A DNA stretch of 64,000 nt, taken from contig NZ_JAGING010000001.1 in assembly GCF_017875835.1 (NCBI RefSeq), positions 186,001 to 250,000 of the forward strand, given 5' to 3'. This document shows positions 9,326 through 18,377 of this stretch, one piece after another (the first letter of the stretch is position 1; each line of letters opens with the position of its first letter). The position numbers and the translations under genes are program-made. The DNA comes from Psychrobacter sp. PL19. Its GTDB lineage: Bacteria > Pseudomonadota > Gammaproteobacteria > Pseudomonadales > Moraxellaceae. The notes below the pieces were generated by a model. That model did not search any database and had not been told where the DNA came from. It saw only the letters and a list, made by a program, of their open reading frames with translations.

Positions 9326-9463
9326 TATAGTCAATGAAAAGTAACATCGATACATAAGCTACTGCTGACATACGTTTTTCTTACTTGCTGTGCCTACGCA
9401 GACAGAGGCTGCAAAAAGCTTATACCAGCAGTACCGTCGCGTTTTTAAGGTGTTTTAACTATA
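9326..9463 (+). repeat. MITE-like dispersed repeat, copy 3 (138 bp)
   Basis: Full-length copy with TATAGTCAATG and TTTAACTATA ends. It lies about 70 bases upstream of the SDR gene start, and downstream of the OmpA-like gene, both on the minus strand. Any open frame read through it is a by-product of the repeat. Confidence 0.85.
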
Positions 9464-9478
9464 CAGTCACTTATGCAC

Positions 9479-9520
9479 AAACGCCTTGCCCTGAAAATAG
9501 AGTTACAGGGCAAGGCGTTT
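9479..9520. terminator. Perfect 15-bp stem hairpin between the MITE and the OmpA-like gene
   Basis: AAACGCCTTGCCCTG pairs exactly with CAGGGCAAGGCGTTT around a 12-base loop. No long T-run follows on either strand, so it may be a factor-assisted terminator or 3' end structure for the OmpA-like transcript, 230 bases away. I see nothing else in 9521-9747. Confidence 0.5.
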
Positions 9521-9747
9521 GCGGTATACCTGAGCCAACAAAAAGTTCAGCGCATGACTGTTTATTCAATGAGTCAACACATGACTGCCTGAAGGACCTA
9601 AACAAATGATGGCCATGACTTCCAGTCAGAGCCATTGCTCAAAGATACAGTGTTTTCAGTATCAATCATATTATAAATGGCAACTGCTAAGTATATTACT
9701 TGCTTAAGGTTTTATACTCAGAGCTGTTCGGTTCTTTTACTGGTCGT

Positions 9748-11352
9748 TTACTGAGTGTTAGTTTTTGGGTCCAACGCTGTGCCACGACTTGGATCATCAC
9801 CATCTGGCAGCAAGTCATCGTTATTACTATCCAATGGATTCATATCTGGGTTAAGCGCGTTGTCACTTATCACCGTGCCATCATTCGCCATAGCAGATTC
9901 GTCATATACCATGAACTCGATACGGCGGTTGCGGAAGCGACCCTGTTCAGTTGAGTTGTCAGCGATAGGATCCGTTTCGCCCATGCCCTTGGTCATCAAT
10001 TTGCTCGCGTCAGCGCCTTTCGATACCATGTAGTCTTTCATAGACTGAGCGCGTTCTTGTGATAACTTCATGTTATATGCAGCATCGGCAGTTTTATCAG
10101 TATGGCCGATAATAACCAACTTCATATCTGGCACTTGTTCCATGATCTCAACAGCGCGGTTTAAGATTGCTTTGTTGGCATCAGGAATAATTTCCTGGTC
10201 CACTGCAAAGTTGACCACTTGTAGACTTAATGCGCGAGCAACATCACGTGGGTCTGGATTTTCGCCAAGCTTATCGACAGCAGCTTGAGAGGCGGTTAAG
10301 CTGTCATCAATCTCCGCTTGTAAGTCCAATGGTTCTTCAGCAGTTACGGTCATTGCTGGCGCAACAGCTTGTAAATCAGAAACTAATTGGTCCAATGCCG
10401 CAGCGTCAGGAGCGTTAACAACGATCTCATTACCCTTGATTAACATACTGGCGTTTGGTACGTTTTTGATCAGCGGCAATATAGAAGCAAGCTGGGCTGC
10501 TGCTGGCATGTCTGTAGCAAAGCTATCATCGACATCAGCACGACATTTATTTGCTTCGTCACCAAACGTCGTATTCAAGGCATTCATAACGTTGGTTTGT
10601 AACGCTTCGTCACCCACATTTATACGGCAAGCATATAACGTATTGGCAGTATCACCGGTTGCAATACGTAGTGACGCAGGCTCAATATCAGCCGCAACCG
10701 CCATTTGATTGTCCCCTTCGGCTACCTGCTCTTCTGTCGCAATTGGTGTTGCAATCGGCTCAGGATTTTCCTGACAGCCCCTAAGTAGAGCCCAAGCCAA
10801 CGCACCTAAAATAATCAGGCCGATAATGGGTAACAATGCTTTCATGAAGCTGCCACTGTTTTCTTCTTCACGCTGTAAGGGCGCTGTACTGACCGTATCT
10901 GAGATCCGGTTACCAGTAGAAGCAGCAGCTATCGTGCCGGCAGGAGCAACACTAGTGGCCCATGCAGGAATATGATGTTGGTAACTGGCTAAATTATCAT
11001 TTAAAAATTGCGGTACAGGAGTGGTTCCTGCCAGGCTTTTTATTTCATGATATGCCAATGGCGCCGCCATAACGACCAAGCCTCGAGCTGCAGTCGCATC
11101 AACATTATGCGCGCCGGCAAGTTCACGTGAGATACGATCACGTTGCGTCTCGTCAGTCCATACACGATCATAGAATCCTTGGTCATCACGGGCAACATCT
11201 TCGTTCGCAAATTGTCCATAAGTATCTTTGTCTGCTAGCCGAGCTGCAAAAATGGCATAGAACTGTTCAAGTAGACTTTTCTTCGCTGGGCTACGATCAT
11301 CTCCAAGTACCGCTGGGCTAACCGTTCGTGTTAAATGACTAATAATATCCAT
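9748..11352 (-). CDS. Single-pass membrane protein with C-terminal OmpA peptidoglycan-binding domain
   Basis: A 534-residue protein. Residues 1-135 form a helical cytoplasmic-type domain beginning with Val-Ser-Pro-Ala-Val-Leu-Gly and Leu-Glu-Gln-Phe-Tyr-Ala-Ile. A transmembrane helix spans about 171-190. Residues 225-340 form an alpha/beta domain, possibly BON-like, with a Cys pair at 242 and 270. An OmpA-type domain covers about 375-484 (Ile-Gly-His-Thr-Asp, Leu-Ser-Gln-Glu-Arg-Ala, Asn-Arg-Arg-Ile-Glu-Phe). An acidic Asn/Asp tail of 50 residues ends it. The OmpA domain should grip peptidoglycan in the periplasm while the N-terminus stays inside. GAGGA lies 8 bases before the ATG. The next minus-strand gene upstream is a paralogue lacking the OmpA domain. 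Function unknown. Confidence 0.85.
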   Translation of the reverse strand: MDIISHLTRTVSPAVLGDDRSPAKKSLLEQFYAIFAARLADKDTYGQFANEDVARDDQGFYDRVWTDETQRDRISRELAGAHNVDATAARGLVVMAAPLAYHEIKSLAGTTPVPQFLNDNLASYQHHIPAWATSVAPAGTIAAASTGNRISDTVSTAPLQREEENSGSFMKALLPIIGLIILGALAWALLRGCQENPEPIATPIATEEQVAEGDNQMAVAADIEPASLRIATGDTANTLYACRINVGDEALQTNVMNALNTTFGDEANKCRADVDDSFATDMPAAAQLASILPLIKNVPNASMLIKGNEIVVNAPDAAALDQLVSDLQAVAPAMTVTAEEPLDLQAEIDDSLTASQAAVDKLGENPDPRDVARALSLQVVNFAVDQEIIPDANKAILNRAVEIMEQVPDMKLVIIGHTDKTADAAYNMKLSQERAQSMKDYMVSKGADASKLMTKGMGETDPIADNSTEQGRFRNRRIEFMVYDESAMANDGTVISDNALNPDMNPLDSNNDDLLPDGDDPSRGTALDPKTNTQ

Positions 11353-11789
11353 AATGTAAATCCTCTACTAGTTACTGTTTATATAATTTAAATATAGTCG
11401 ACTCACTATCAAAGAGAGTCACTTGTAGCAATATGCCACTATTATAAGAGTGATATCCCGCACATCGCAATAAAATCGCTGTAGTGTAAATGCTACGATA
11501 GGTAATGTTTCAGTTATCACACGTAACCATAACGGTTATCCGCTACAAATAAACAACATAACCGTTCAATATCATAAATAGATATGTTGGGTTACTTGCA
11601 ATACGAGAATCATTTTGACTGGTGAAAATAGTAACAGTTGGCAGATAATAAAATAAGTGCTAGAAGTGAACATATTTAAAATGAACAAAAGAATTGACCA
11701 TGGCTACCCTCTGCAATCCTTTTGTTTGTGTCATCAGCAACAAGCTGTTTGTCGTTACCTAGAATACTGTTAATTCCTAATTCATAACG
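11353..11789. other. 437-base gap between the two paralogous membrane-protein genes
   Basis: No supported gene. It is AT-rich and presumably holds the promoter of the OmpA-like gene. A weak pairing (ACAAAAG near 11685 with CTTTTGT near 11720) could form a hairpin behind the upstream paralogue, but I would not call it a terminator. Confidence 0.5.
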
Positions 11790-13370
11790 CTACTGATTGA
11801 TAGGGCGCCCACCCTGAACTGGCTCTGAAATAATTAGATTATTTACCATTCTATCGACTTCCGCTTGCGATATTTGCCCTGAAGACTGAGCAGGTTGGTT
11901 ATTTTGTGACCTGTTGTTATTATTGTTAATACTACTCTGCGGTGGTGGTAATGTAGGCTCGATGCTATTAACGTTGCTATTAACATTGCTATTAAGGTTG
12001 TTACTCGTATTATTAACAGGCGGTTGGTTCGGTTGATTGGTAATTAGATTGTTATCGCTGGTTATAGGACGACTGCTACTATCTTGCATACCTATATTAT
12101 TATTATAGTCGTCATTATAATTACTGTTATTGTTATTGTTATTGTTATTATGAGTGTCGTCGTACGTATTAGCAGGCGGCTGTACGATTGCGCTAGGGGT
12201 AGCGGTCGTAATCGTCATCGCCGGTAATAAAGTACGCATATCGATTAGCAGTCGCTGTAATAGAACATCATTCGGTGCTTCTAGGCTGATAGTGTCATTT
12301 TGCAATTGCAGCCTCGAAAATGGTACGGTTCTCATCAGAGTTAAGATATCGGGCAGCGTGGCAATACTCATGTTTGCTAGCGTGGTTGCCAGCCCTTTCT
12401 GTATGGTCACCTCACAAATACTGGATTGCTCACTGAAGCTGACCATCAAAGCCTGTTTGAGCGACGTTTGTAAGTTCACATCACCAACCATTGCTGAACA
12501 GCTATACAAGTTACCACTATCGTCGACCGCCACCATTAATTGTACAGGTGTCAATACTGGTTTTGGTGTCACTATTTCAGGAGTGGTAACCACTGGTGTG
12601 ACCACGATTGGTGGTACGGGCTCAGCATCATTCCTAAAAAACAACGCCCAAACCAAAGCAATCGCTAACAAGGCCCCACCAAGTAATGACCAGCGCAATA
12701 ATAAATTATTATGCTGATTACGACTGCGTATTTCCGCACGCATTTCTGGCCCATGATAAGCAGAAGGATTGGCATGAATAGCATCGGTGGCAACAGGTGT
12801 AGCACCTGCATTGGTTTCAATGATTAGGGGCAGATCATCGGTCGCAAGCGCTTGCTCAGCAGCAACGGCTGTATTGGGCGCTTGCTTGTTAATATAAGTC
12901 GGCTCCTCTAGCAACACCTTTGCTTCTTCTGTCGCCACCGCTATCACAGGCATAACGACCGCTGATGTCCAGACGGGTAAATACTGACGGATATCAGACT
13001 GCTGCGTTTGCAAAAATGCTGGTAAAAACTGCCCGTTTGCCGATTTTTTAAGCGCTTGATACGCTAGATATGCGGCCTTTATAACCAGCTGTTCTGTGGT
13101 GGTCTCATCGATATGGTGAGTGCTTGCTAGTTCTTGGATTAATAAATGACGCTGGCTTGACTGTTGCCATAGTTGTTCAAATAATGTACTGCTCGTGGCT
13201 GTTTCTACCAGGCTGTCACTGCGTTGTAGCTGCGTATATATTTCTGGGACCACCAGACGGGTGATTAAAATTGCATAAAACTGCTCAAGCAGGCTAAGAT
13301 ATGCCACACTGCTATTGGCCCCTAATACTGCAGGAGTCACGGTTTGTTCTAATTGGTCGATGATGCTCAT
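11790..13370 (-). CDS. Paralogue of the OmpA-like protein, with an Asn-rich tail instead of the OmpA domain
   Basis: A 526-residue protein that aligns with its neighbour throughout: N-terminus Val-Thr-Pro-Ala-Val-Leu-Gly and Leu-Glu-Gln-Phe-Tyr-Ala-Ile, a single transmembrane helix at about 226-245, and a periplasmic domain at about 275-390 with Cys291 and Cys319 spaced exactly as in the neighbour (28 residues). Where the neighbour continues into OmpA, this protein has about 135 residues dominated by Asn, Ser, Gln and Pro. The start is placed at 13370 because AAAGG lies upstream and because it matches the paralogue's N-terminus; the frame is open further up to 13436. Function unknown. Duplication followed by loss of the peptidoglycan anchor is inference. 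Confidence 0.75.
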   Translation of the reverse strand: MSIIDQLEQTVTPAVLGANSSVAYLSLLEQFYAILITRLVVPEIYTQLQRSDSLVETATSSTLFEQLWQQSSQRHLLIQELASTHHIDETTTEQLVIKAAYLAYQALKKSANGQFLPAFLQTQQSDIRQYLPVWTSAVVMPVIAVATEEAKVLLEEPTYINKQAPNTAVAAEQALATDDLPLIIETNAGATPVATDAIHANPSAYHGPEMRAEIRSRNQHNNLLLRWSLLGGALLAIALVWALFFRNDAEPVPPIVVTPVVTTPEIVTPKPVLTPVQLMVAVDDSGNLYSCSAMVGDVNLQTSLKQALMVSFSEQSSICEVTIQKGLATTLANMSIATLPDILTLMRTVPFSRLQLQNDTISLEAPNDVLLQRLLIDMRTLLPAMTITTATPSAIVQPPANTYDDTHNNNNNNNNSNYNDDYNNNIGMQDSSSRPITSDNNLITNQPNQPPVNNTSNNLNSNVNSNVNSIEPTLPPPQSSINNNNNRSQNNQPAQSSGQISQAEVDRMVNNLIISEPVQGGRPINQ

Positions 13371-13652
13371 AAATACAGCCTTTAACGGCATTAATTTTAA
13401 GGTGAAAACCTGCCAAAAGTCGTTCAAAATAAACATTAGGAATTAAAGTTTGTTTAGAGCGTTAACAGAGACAGATATGTATACCTATGTAAATTCTGTT
13501 GACTCATGATTATGGTTTAGCTTTAATTATCTAAAATGAATCTATCTCAGATAAAAGAAAATAGGATGAAATAAAATAGGTAGACGTCGTTAACGCGTTT
13601 GCATCACCACTTCACTACTATTTAGCTGATTGGCGCTAACCATTAGACTTTA

Positions 13653-14300
13653 ATGGTATTGGTTCATCAGATTTGGTCTAAGGATTACCCTTTGTTTAAT
13701 CACACGACTCTTATTATTATTATCACTGTTATTATCAGTTTATTAGCATGGCAAAATAAAACGTTGTTTAACCGGCTGATTTTTTATCCACCAGCGGTTA
13801 GCGGTGGTCAGTGGGACCGCTTTGTGACCCATGGTTTTATTCATGCCGACAGTATGCATTTACTGTTTAATATGTTTACCTTATATTTTTTTGGTCGTGC
13901 TATTGAAGGGTTATATCAGCCATTTTTAGGCGGCTATGGTTTCGTGGTATTCTATATAGTGGCTATTATAATAGCTATGATTCCAAGTTATATTAAGAAT
14001 AAAAACAATGCCAGCTATTTAAGTCTTGGGGCCTCAGGCGGGGTATCAGCAGTACTTTTTGCTTTTATTCTAGTCGCCCCGTGGGAAACTATTTATCTGT
14101 TTGCTATCGTCCCTATTCCAGCGATATTGTTTGCGGTCGCTTATGTTGCTTATAGCATTTATGCCAATAAGCGAGGCGGCTCAAATATCAACCATATGGC
14201 GCATCTGTGGGGCGGCGCATTTGGGGTAATAGCGACTATTATATTGCAGCCACAAGTACTGCCGCATTTTATTAATGCGCTACTGTCTCCAACTTTTTAG
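13653..14300 (+). CDS. Rhomboid-family intramembrane serine protease
   Basis: A protein of up to 215 residues with about six hydrophobic helices. It has the rhomboid signatures: Trp-x-x-Phe-Val-Thr-His-Gly-Phe-Ile-His, His-Leu-Leu-Phe-Asn-Met on helix 2, catalytic Gly-Ala-Ser128-Gly on helix 4 and Met-Ala-His184-Leu-Trp-Gly-Gly on helix 6. All catalytic residues are present. The ATG at 13653 has no ribosome site, whereas a TTG at 13692 has AAGGA seven bases upstream and would remove 13 hydrophilic residues; the TTG start is quite likely. It stands alone between divergent and co-directional genes, and its substrate is unknown. Confidence 0.85.
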   Translation: MVLVHQIWSKDYPLFNHTTLIIIITVIISLLAWQNKTLFNRLIFYPPAVSGGQWDRFVTHGFIHADSMHLLFNMFTLYFFGRAIEGLYQPFLGGYGFVVFYIVAIIIAMIPSYIKNKNNASYLSLGASGGVSAVLFAFILVAPWETIYLFAIVPIPAILFAVAYVAYSIYANKRGGSNINHMAHLWGGAFGVIATIILQPQVLPHFINALLSPTF

Positions 14301-14427
14301 AGCTGTGTTTTAAGTACATATCTCTACTATTGTCCCATAGCGCTAGTTTGAACAGTACTGCGGCTGTGCTGATTAGCATTATTATACGTTTTAAGCACTT
14401 TTACATTTTAAGATTTGATGACGACTT

Positions 14428-15426
14428 ATGGTTATAGATATTATTGGTGATATTCATGGTTATGCAGACAAGCTGACTGGTTTGCTTAAGCAACTGGGCT
14501 ATACACATAATGGTGAGTGTTTTATGCCTCCAGACGGTCATCGGGCGCTGTTTATTGGTGATTTAATCGATCGCGGTACCCAACAATTAGCGACGTTGGA
14601 GATCGTTTTTGCCATGCTAGACGCTGGGGTTGCCGATGCAGTTATGGGCAATCATGAGTACAACGCACTGACTTTCGCTACTCTTGATCCCAGTGACAAT
14701 TCTAGCCAAAACGCCAACCAAGACAACCAAGACAACCAAGACAACCACTATTCGAAGCATTATTTACGCTCACATAATGACGTTCATGTGCGCCAGCATG
14801 AGGCCTTTTTAGCCGAACTGCCCTTTGGCTCAGAGAGTCATCAATACTGGCTACAGCGGTTTTATGAGATTCCTTTATGGCTTGAGACCGACTATGCTTG
14901 TTTTGTCCATGCTTGCTGGGATGTAGACAGTATGGCAGTGCTCAAACCTCTGCTGACAGACAATAACTGTCTGACACCTGCAGCACTGATGATGACGGCG
15001 CAAAAACATACCTCATCTTATGCAGCGTTAGAGCGTGTATTAAAAGGCGTAGAAACACCACTGCCTGATGGTCTAGTGATGGTCGATAAAGATGGTGCTG
15101 AACGCACGCAGGTTCGCGTAAGATGGTGGCTTGATGAGCTAAATTCGCGGACCATTCATCAAATTGCACGTGCCCCTAGCTCAGGAATGGCCCAAATTCC
15201 AATCGATGCCATGGCGGAACATATCAACTTTACCCTTAAGACTGATAAACCAGTATTTGTTGGACATTACTGGCTGACAGGTGAGCCTGAACCCCTTAGC
15301 GCGCAGGTAATTTGTACCGATTATTCAGCAGCAGTTGATAGTGGTTATTTGACCTGTTATCAACTAGATACTTCTGCACCCTTACCGCTCAAAAAAGCTA
15401 ACTTTGTGCAATATCGCCACGATTAA
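14428..15426 (+). CDS. Calcineurin-like metallophosphoesterase (PrpE/ApaH-like)
   Basis: A 332-residue protein with the metallophosphoesterase signatures: Ile-Ile-Gly-Asp-Ile-His-Gly-Tyr at residues 5-12, Ile-Gly-Asp-Leu-Ile-Asp-Arg-Gly, Met-Gly-Asn-His-Glu-Tyr, and later Val-Gly-His-Tyr-Trp. These supply the two-metal site. The family includes diadenosine-tetraphosphatases and protein phosphatases of the PrpE group; which activity applies here cannot be read from sequence. A low-complexity insert with three Asp-Asn-Gln repeats follows the GNHE motif at about residues 90-110, at a surface loop. No signal peptide, no obvious operon partner. Confidence 0.8.
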   Translation: MVIDIIGDIHGYADKLTGLLKQLGYTHNGECFMPPDGHRALFIGDLIDRGTQQLATLEIVFAMLDAGVADAVMGNHEYNALTFATLDPSDNSSQNANQDNQDNQDNHYSKHYLRSHNDVHVRQHEAFLAELPFGSESHQYWLQRFYEIPLWLETDYACFVHACWDVDSMAVLKPLLTDNNCLTPAALMMTAQKHTSSYAALERVLKGVETPLPDGLVMVDKDGAERTQVRVRWWLDELNSRTIHQIARAPSSGMAQIPIDAMAEHINFTLKTDKPVFVGHYWLTGEPEPLSAQVICTDYSAAVDSGYLTCYQLDTSAPLPLKKANFVQYRHD

Positions 15427-15483
15427 ACGCTTGGCTTTGGCCTAGTTCATAAGCATATTTTAAAAGCAACGATAAAACTCAGC

Positions 15484-15513
15484 TTTACGACTAGGGCAAA
15501 ACTTTTGTATGAT
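15484..15513 (+). promoter_or_regulatory. Possible sigma-70 promoter for purE
   Basis: TTTACG (15484-15489), an 18-base spacer and TATGAT (15508-15513) lie about 25 bases before the purE start. The -35 box is weak; the -10 box is good. Confidence 0.4.
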
Positions 15514-15536
15514 GGTCTTTTTGAGGATATCGCATT

Positions 15537-16097
15537 ATGAGCATGACATCGGCTACTGCCCATTCTACTGATCAATACGGCCCTATCACTTCCCCTGCCG
15601 GTCAGCCAAAAGTGGGCATTATTATGGGTTCACAATCTGATTGGGCAACCATGTATGGGGCTGCTCAATTGTTAGCAGATTTTGATATCGCTTTTGAATG
15701 TGAAGTGGTCTCGGCACATCGAACGCCTGATAGACTATTTGATTATGCCAAAGGTGCAAAAGACAACGGCCTACAGGTGATTATCGCTGGCGCAGGTGGC
15801 GCAGCGCATTTACCAGGTATGTGTGCCAGTCAAACGCCATTGCCAGTCTTAGGTGTACCGGTAAAATCCTCCATGCTCAGTGGTTGGGACAGTTTACTTT
15901 CTATCGTACAAATGCCCAAAGGTATTGCGGTGGGGACATTGGCTATCGGTAGTGCGGGCGCTTATAATGCTGCGCTGTTGGCCATTCAAATTTTAGCGCT
16001 ACATGATAATTTAATTGCAACTAAGCTACACAATCTACGTCAATCACAAACCGAAACTATCCTAGCCAGCCCCATCCCAGGTATTATTAATAGCTAA
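15537..16097 (+). CDS. purE: N5-carboxyaminoimidazole ribonucleotide mutase PurE
   Basis: A 186-residue class I PurE, which moves the carboxylate of N5-CAIR to give CAIR in purine synthesis. It shows Ile-Ile-Met-Gly-Ser-Gln-Ser-Asp-Trp (phosphate loop), Ser-Ala-His-Arg-Thr-Pro with the catalytic His, and [11 protein letters not shown]. About 20 extra N-terminal residues are Ser/Thr-rich. GAGGATATC precedes the ATG. purK follows 200 bases later, with a terminator-like hairpin between them. Confidence 0.95.
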   Translation: MSMTSATAHSTDQYGPITSPAGQPKVGIIMGSQSDWATMYGAAQLLADFDIAFECEVVSAHRTPDRLFDYAKGAKDNGLQVIIAGAGGAAHLPGMCASQTPLPVLGVPVKSSMLSGWDSLLSIVQMPKGIAVGTLAIGSAGAYNAALLAIQILALHDNLIATKLHNLRQSQTETILASPIPGIINS

Positions 16098-16224
16098 AAT
16101 TAATATATACAGACGGTGAATGTTTCATCAAGAAAATTGATTTTCTAGCTCAGATAAATTCAATTATATTTCATTTGAGTGTTCTTAACTTGATATTTTT
16201 TAATAGATAGGTTTTACTAAATAC

Positions 16225-16247
16225 AAGGTGCATATCATGCACCTTTT
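16225..16247 (+). terminator. Hairpin with T-run between purE and purK
   Basis: AAGGTGCA pairs with TGCACCTT over a 5-base loop, followed by TTCCT. It could end the purE transcript or partly attenuate a purE-purK transcript. Confidence 0.55.
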
Positions 16248-16301
16248 CCTATTTTGACGTGCCAAATTATTCAAACCCCTTGCCAATACAAAGAGCCTAT
16301 C

Positions 16302-17690
16302 ATGACCACAGCCAACGCTTACCCTGTCACCCAAACCATTCGTACTATTGGCATCTTAGGCGGTGGTCAACTCGGTATGATGCTCGCACAGGCAGCCATG
16401 CCACTCGGTTATCAATGTGTATTTTTAGAAGACAATGCTGAATGCCCTGCCAGTCTTTATGGGCGCGTATTTAGTAGCGAACAGTTAGCGGACTTTATTG
16501 CTGCTGCCGATGTATTTACCTTAGAGTTTGAAAACACACCCACTGCAACTGTTGAACAGTTGGCTCAATTGTCCCAGTCAAACGTAAAAAGTACAGATTC
16601 AAAAAGTAGCGGCTCAAAACAGGGTATGTTTCCACCACCGATTGCCCTTAGCATTGCTCAAGATCGCTTAAAAGAAAAGCAGATGTTCAATACGTTAGAT
16701 ATCGCCACAGTACCTTTTATGGTCGTCAGCTCGCAAGCTGAACTACAGCAAGCTTGCGATACGTTAGGTCTGCCTATTGTGCTCAAAACCAGTCGCGGTG
16801 GCTATGACGGCAAAGGTCAGTTTGTGATCAAGCAAGACAGTGACATTAAAGCGGCATGGCAAGAGCTAAAAGCGGCGGTCAGTGGTAAAGGTAGTTTGAC
16901 CTCAACGCCTGCGCCATTAATTGCCGAAGGTTTTATTAACTTTAGCCGCGAAGTGTCTATCATCGCTGCACGCGCACAAGACGGTAGTGTTCGCTGTTAT
17001 GATTTAGTCGAAAACCACCATCACCATGGTATCCTCGCCAAAACCCAAGCGCCAGCAGTAGGTACCAGTCACTTATTTAAGCAAGCTACCGATGCTATTA
17101 CGACCGTGATGAACCATCTTGGCTACGTTGGTGTAATGGCGCTCGAGCTATTTGTCAGTAAAGATGCCAGCGGACATGATTACCTACTCGCTAACGAGAT
17201 CGCGCCACGCGTCCATAACTCTGGGCATTGGAGTATCGAAGGAGCAATCACCAGCCAATTTGAAAACCATATTCGCGCCGTGGTCGGCCTACCTTTGGGC
17301 GATACTGACAACGTTCATCCTTCTATTATGATCAATGTACTGGGACAATATCCTGATATCAGCGCCGTTCTAAATATTGATGGCGCCCACTATCATAGCT
17401 ATCATAAAGCGGAGCGTGAAGACCGCAAAATTGCCCATATTACCTTAATGCCTAATGACGTCACCGATTTGGAAATAGCATTGAATAAACTGGTTGCGGT
17501 ACTGCCTAACAAGGTTGGTCTCGATAAAAAAAGTGTAGCGATCCGTGACTCTAAGCTCGATAGCGCCAATAATACTGCAACCTCAGACCAGGCTAAAACC
17601 CAAGAATCTGACAGCGCTGCAAAGGACGCATTAACTATAACTGCAAATTATAAAACACCAGAAAAGAGTAACGATAAGGCAAAGCAATAA
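16302..17690 (+). CDS. purK: N5-carboxyaminoimidazole ribonucleotide synthase PurK
   Basis: A 462-residue ATP-grasp enzyme making N5-CAIR from AIR, bicarbonate and ATP, the substrate for PurE. Seen: Ile-Gly-Ile-Leu-Gly-Gly-Gly-Gln-Leu-Gly-Met-Met near residue 12, Lys-Thr-Ser-Arg-Gly-Gly-Tyr-Asp-Gly-Lys-Gly-Gln ATP loop, Glu-Ile-Ala-Pro-Arg-Val-His-Asn-Ser-Gly-His. It is longer than E. coli PurK (355 residues): there is a Ser/Lys-rich insert after residue 90 and a charged, low-complexity tail of about 60 residues. The ATG at 16302 fits the conserved N-terminus; a TTG at 16254 in the hairpin region is unlikely. The stop overlaps the next start by one base (TAATG), so yaiI is translationally coupled. 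Confidence 0.93.
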   Translation: MTTANAYPVTQTIRTIGILGGGQLGMMLAQAAMPLGYQCVFLEDNAECPASLYGRVFSSEQLADFIAAADVFTLEFENTPTATVEQLAQLSQSNVKSTDSKSSGSKQGMFPPPIALSIAQDRLKEKQMFNTLDIATVPFMVVSSQAELQQACDTLGLPIVLKTSRGGYDGKGQFVIKQDSDIKAAWQELKAAVSGKGSLTSTPAPLIAEGFINFSREVSIIAARAQDGSVRCYDLVENHHHHGILAKTQAPAVGTSHLFKQATDAITTVMNHLGYVGVMALELFVSKDASGHDYLLANEIAPRVHNSGHWSIEGAITSQFENHIRAVVGLPLGDTDNVHPSIMINVLGQYPDISAVLNIDGAHYHSYHKAEREDRKIAHITLMPNDVTDLEIALNKLVAVLPNKVGLDKKSVAIRDSKLDSANNTATSDQAKTQESDSAAKDALTITANYKTPEKSNDKAKQ

Positions 17691-18139
17691 TGCAAATTTG
17701 GGTTGATGCCGATGCGGTGCCACTGATTGCCAAAGACTTGATTATTAAGACTGCTGAGCGCACACAAACGGTGGCGATATTCGTCGCCAATCAGCCCATC
17801 AAGTTGCGCAAATCGCCATTATTGGTCATGACTGTAGTACCGCAAGGGTTCGACAAAGCCGATGATTATATTGTCGAGCATATACAAGCGGGTGATTTGG
17901 CCATCACTAGTGATATCCCATTAGCGAATGATATTCTTGATAAAGGTGGCAAGGTATTAACCACGCGCGGGGTCATCTATGATAAAAATAACATTAAGCA
18001 AAAGCTCAATATGCGCGATTTTATGGATACCATGCGCGGTACTGGAGTCCTAGAGCTACAGCAAATGAGCGGGCAAAAGCCGTATGGTGACCGTGATAAA
18101 AAAGCCTTTGCTGACGGGCTTAACAGCCTAGTACGTTAA
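17690..18139 (+). CDS. yaiI: YaiI/YqxD family protein (DUF188)
   Basis: A 149-residue protein matching the whole DUF188 family: Met-Gln-Ile-Trp-Val-Asp-Ala-Asp-Ala at the N-terminus, Asp-Lys-Ala-Asp-Asp-Tyr-Ile-Val, Ile-Thr-Ser-Asp-Ile-Pro-Leu-Ala and a basic C-terminus. The conserved acidic residues resemble a PIN-like nuclease fold, but no activity is established for the family. The start overlaps the purK stop by one base, so it is likely made from the same mRNA. Confidence 0.9.
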   Translation: MQIWVDADAVPLIAKDLIIKTAERTQTVAIFVANQPIKLRKSPLLVMTVVPQGFDKADDYIVEHIQAGDLAITSDIPLANDILDKGGKVLTTRGVIYDKNNIKQKLNMRDFMDTMRGTGVLELQQMSGQKPYGDRDKKAFADGLNSLVR

Positions 18140-18377
18140 TAGTTAGCTTTTAAAGCCTATCTTGCAAACCCTATACACTCTGCAACTAAATATCATGTAA
18201 TTGGCACGCTTCATAACAAAGTGGGTACCTAGTACTTGTTACTGTATATTCAGCTTTTACCATTAGGGCTTATATAGTGATATTAGTCATGTATAACATG
18301 CATGACCAATACCACTTGTCGCGCTTTACGGTAAATATGTAAAATAATGAATTCGTTAATGAATAATAGGAAAGCAC

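Noticed and set aside
9385-9609. 74-codon open frame across MITE copy 3
   Set aside because: It begins inside the repeat and runs through the hairpin at 9479; no protein features.
12154-12717. 187-codon open frame antisense to the OmpA-less paralogue
   Set aside because: It is a shadow of the Asn-rich, AT-biased coding strand; no ribosome site and no family resemblance.
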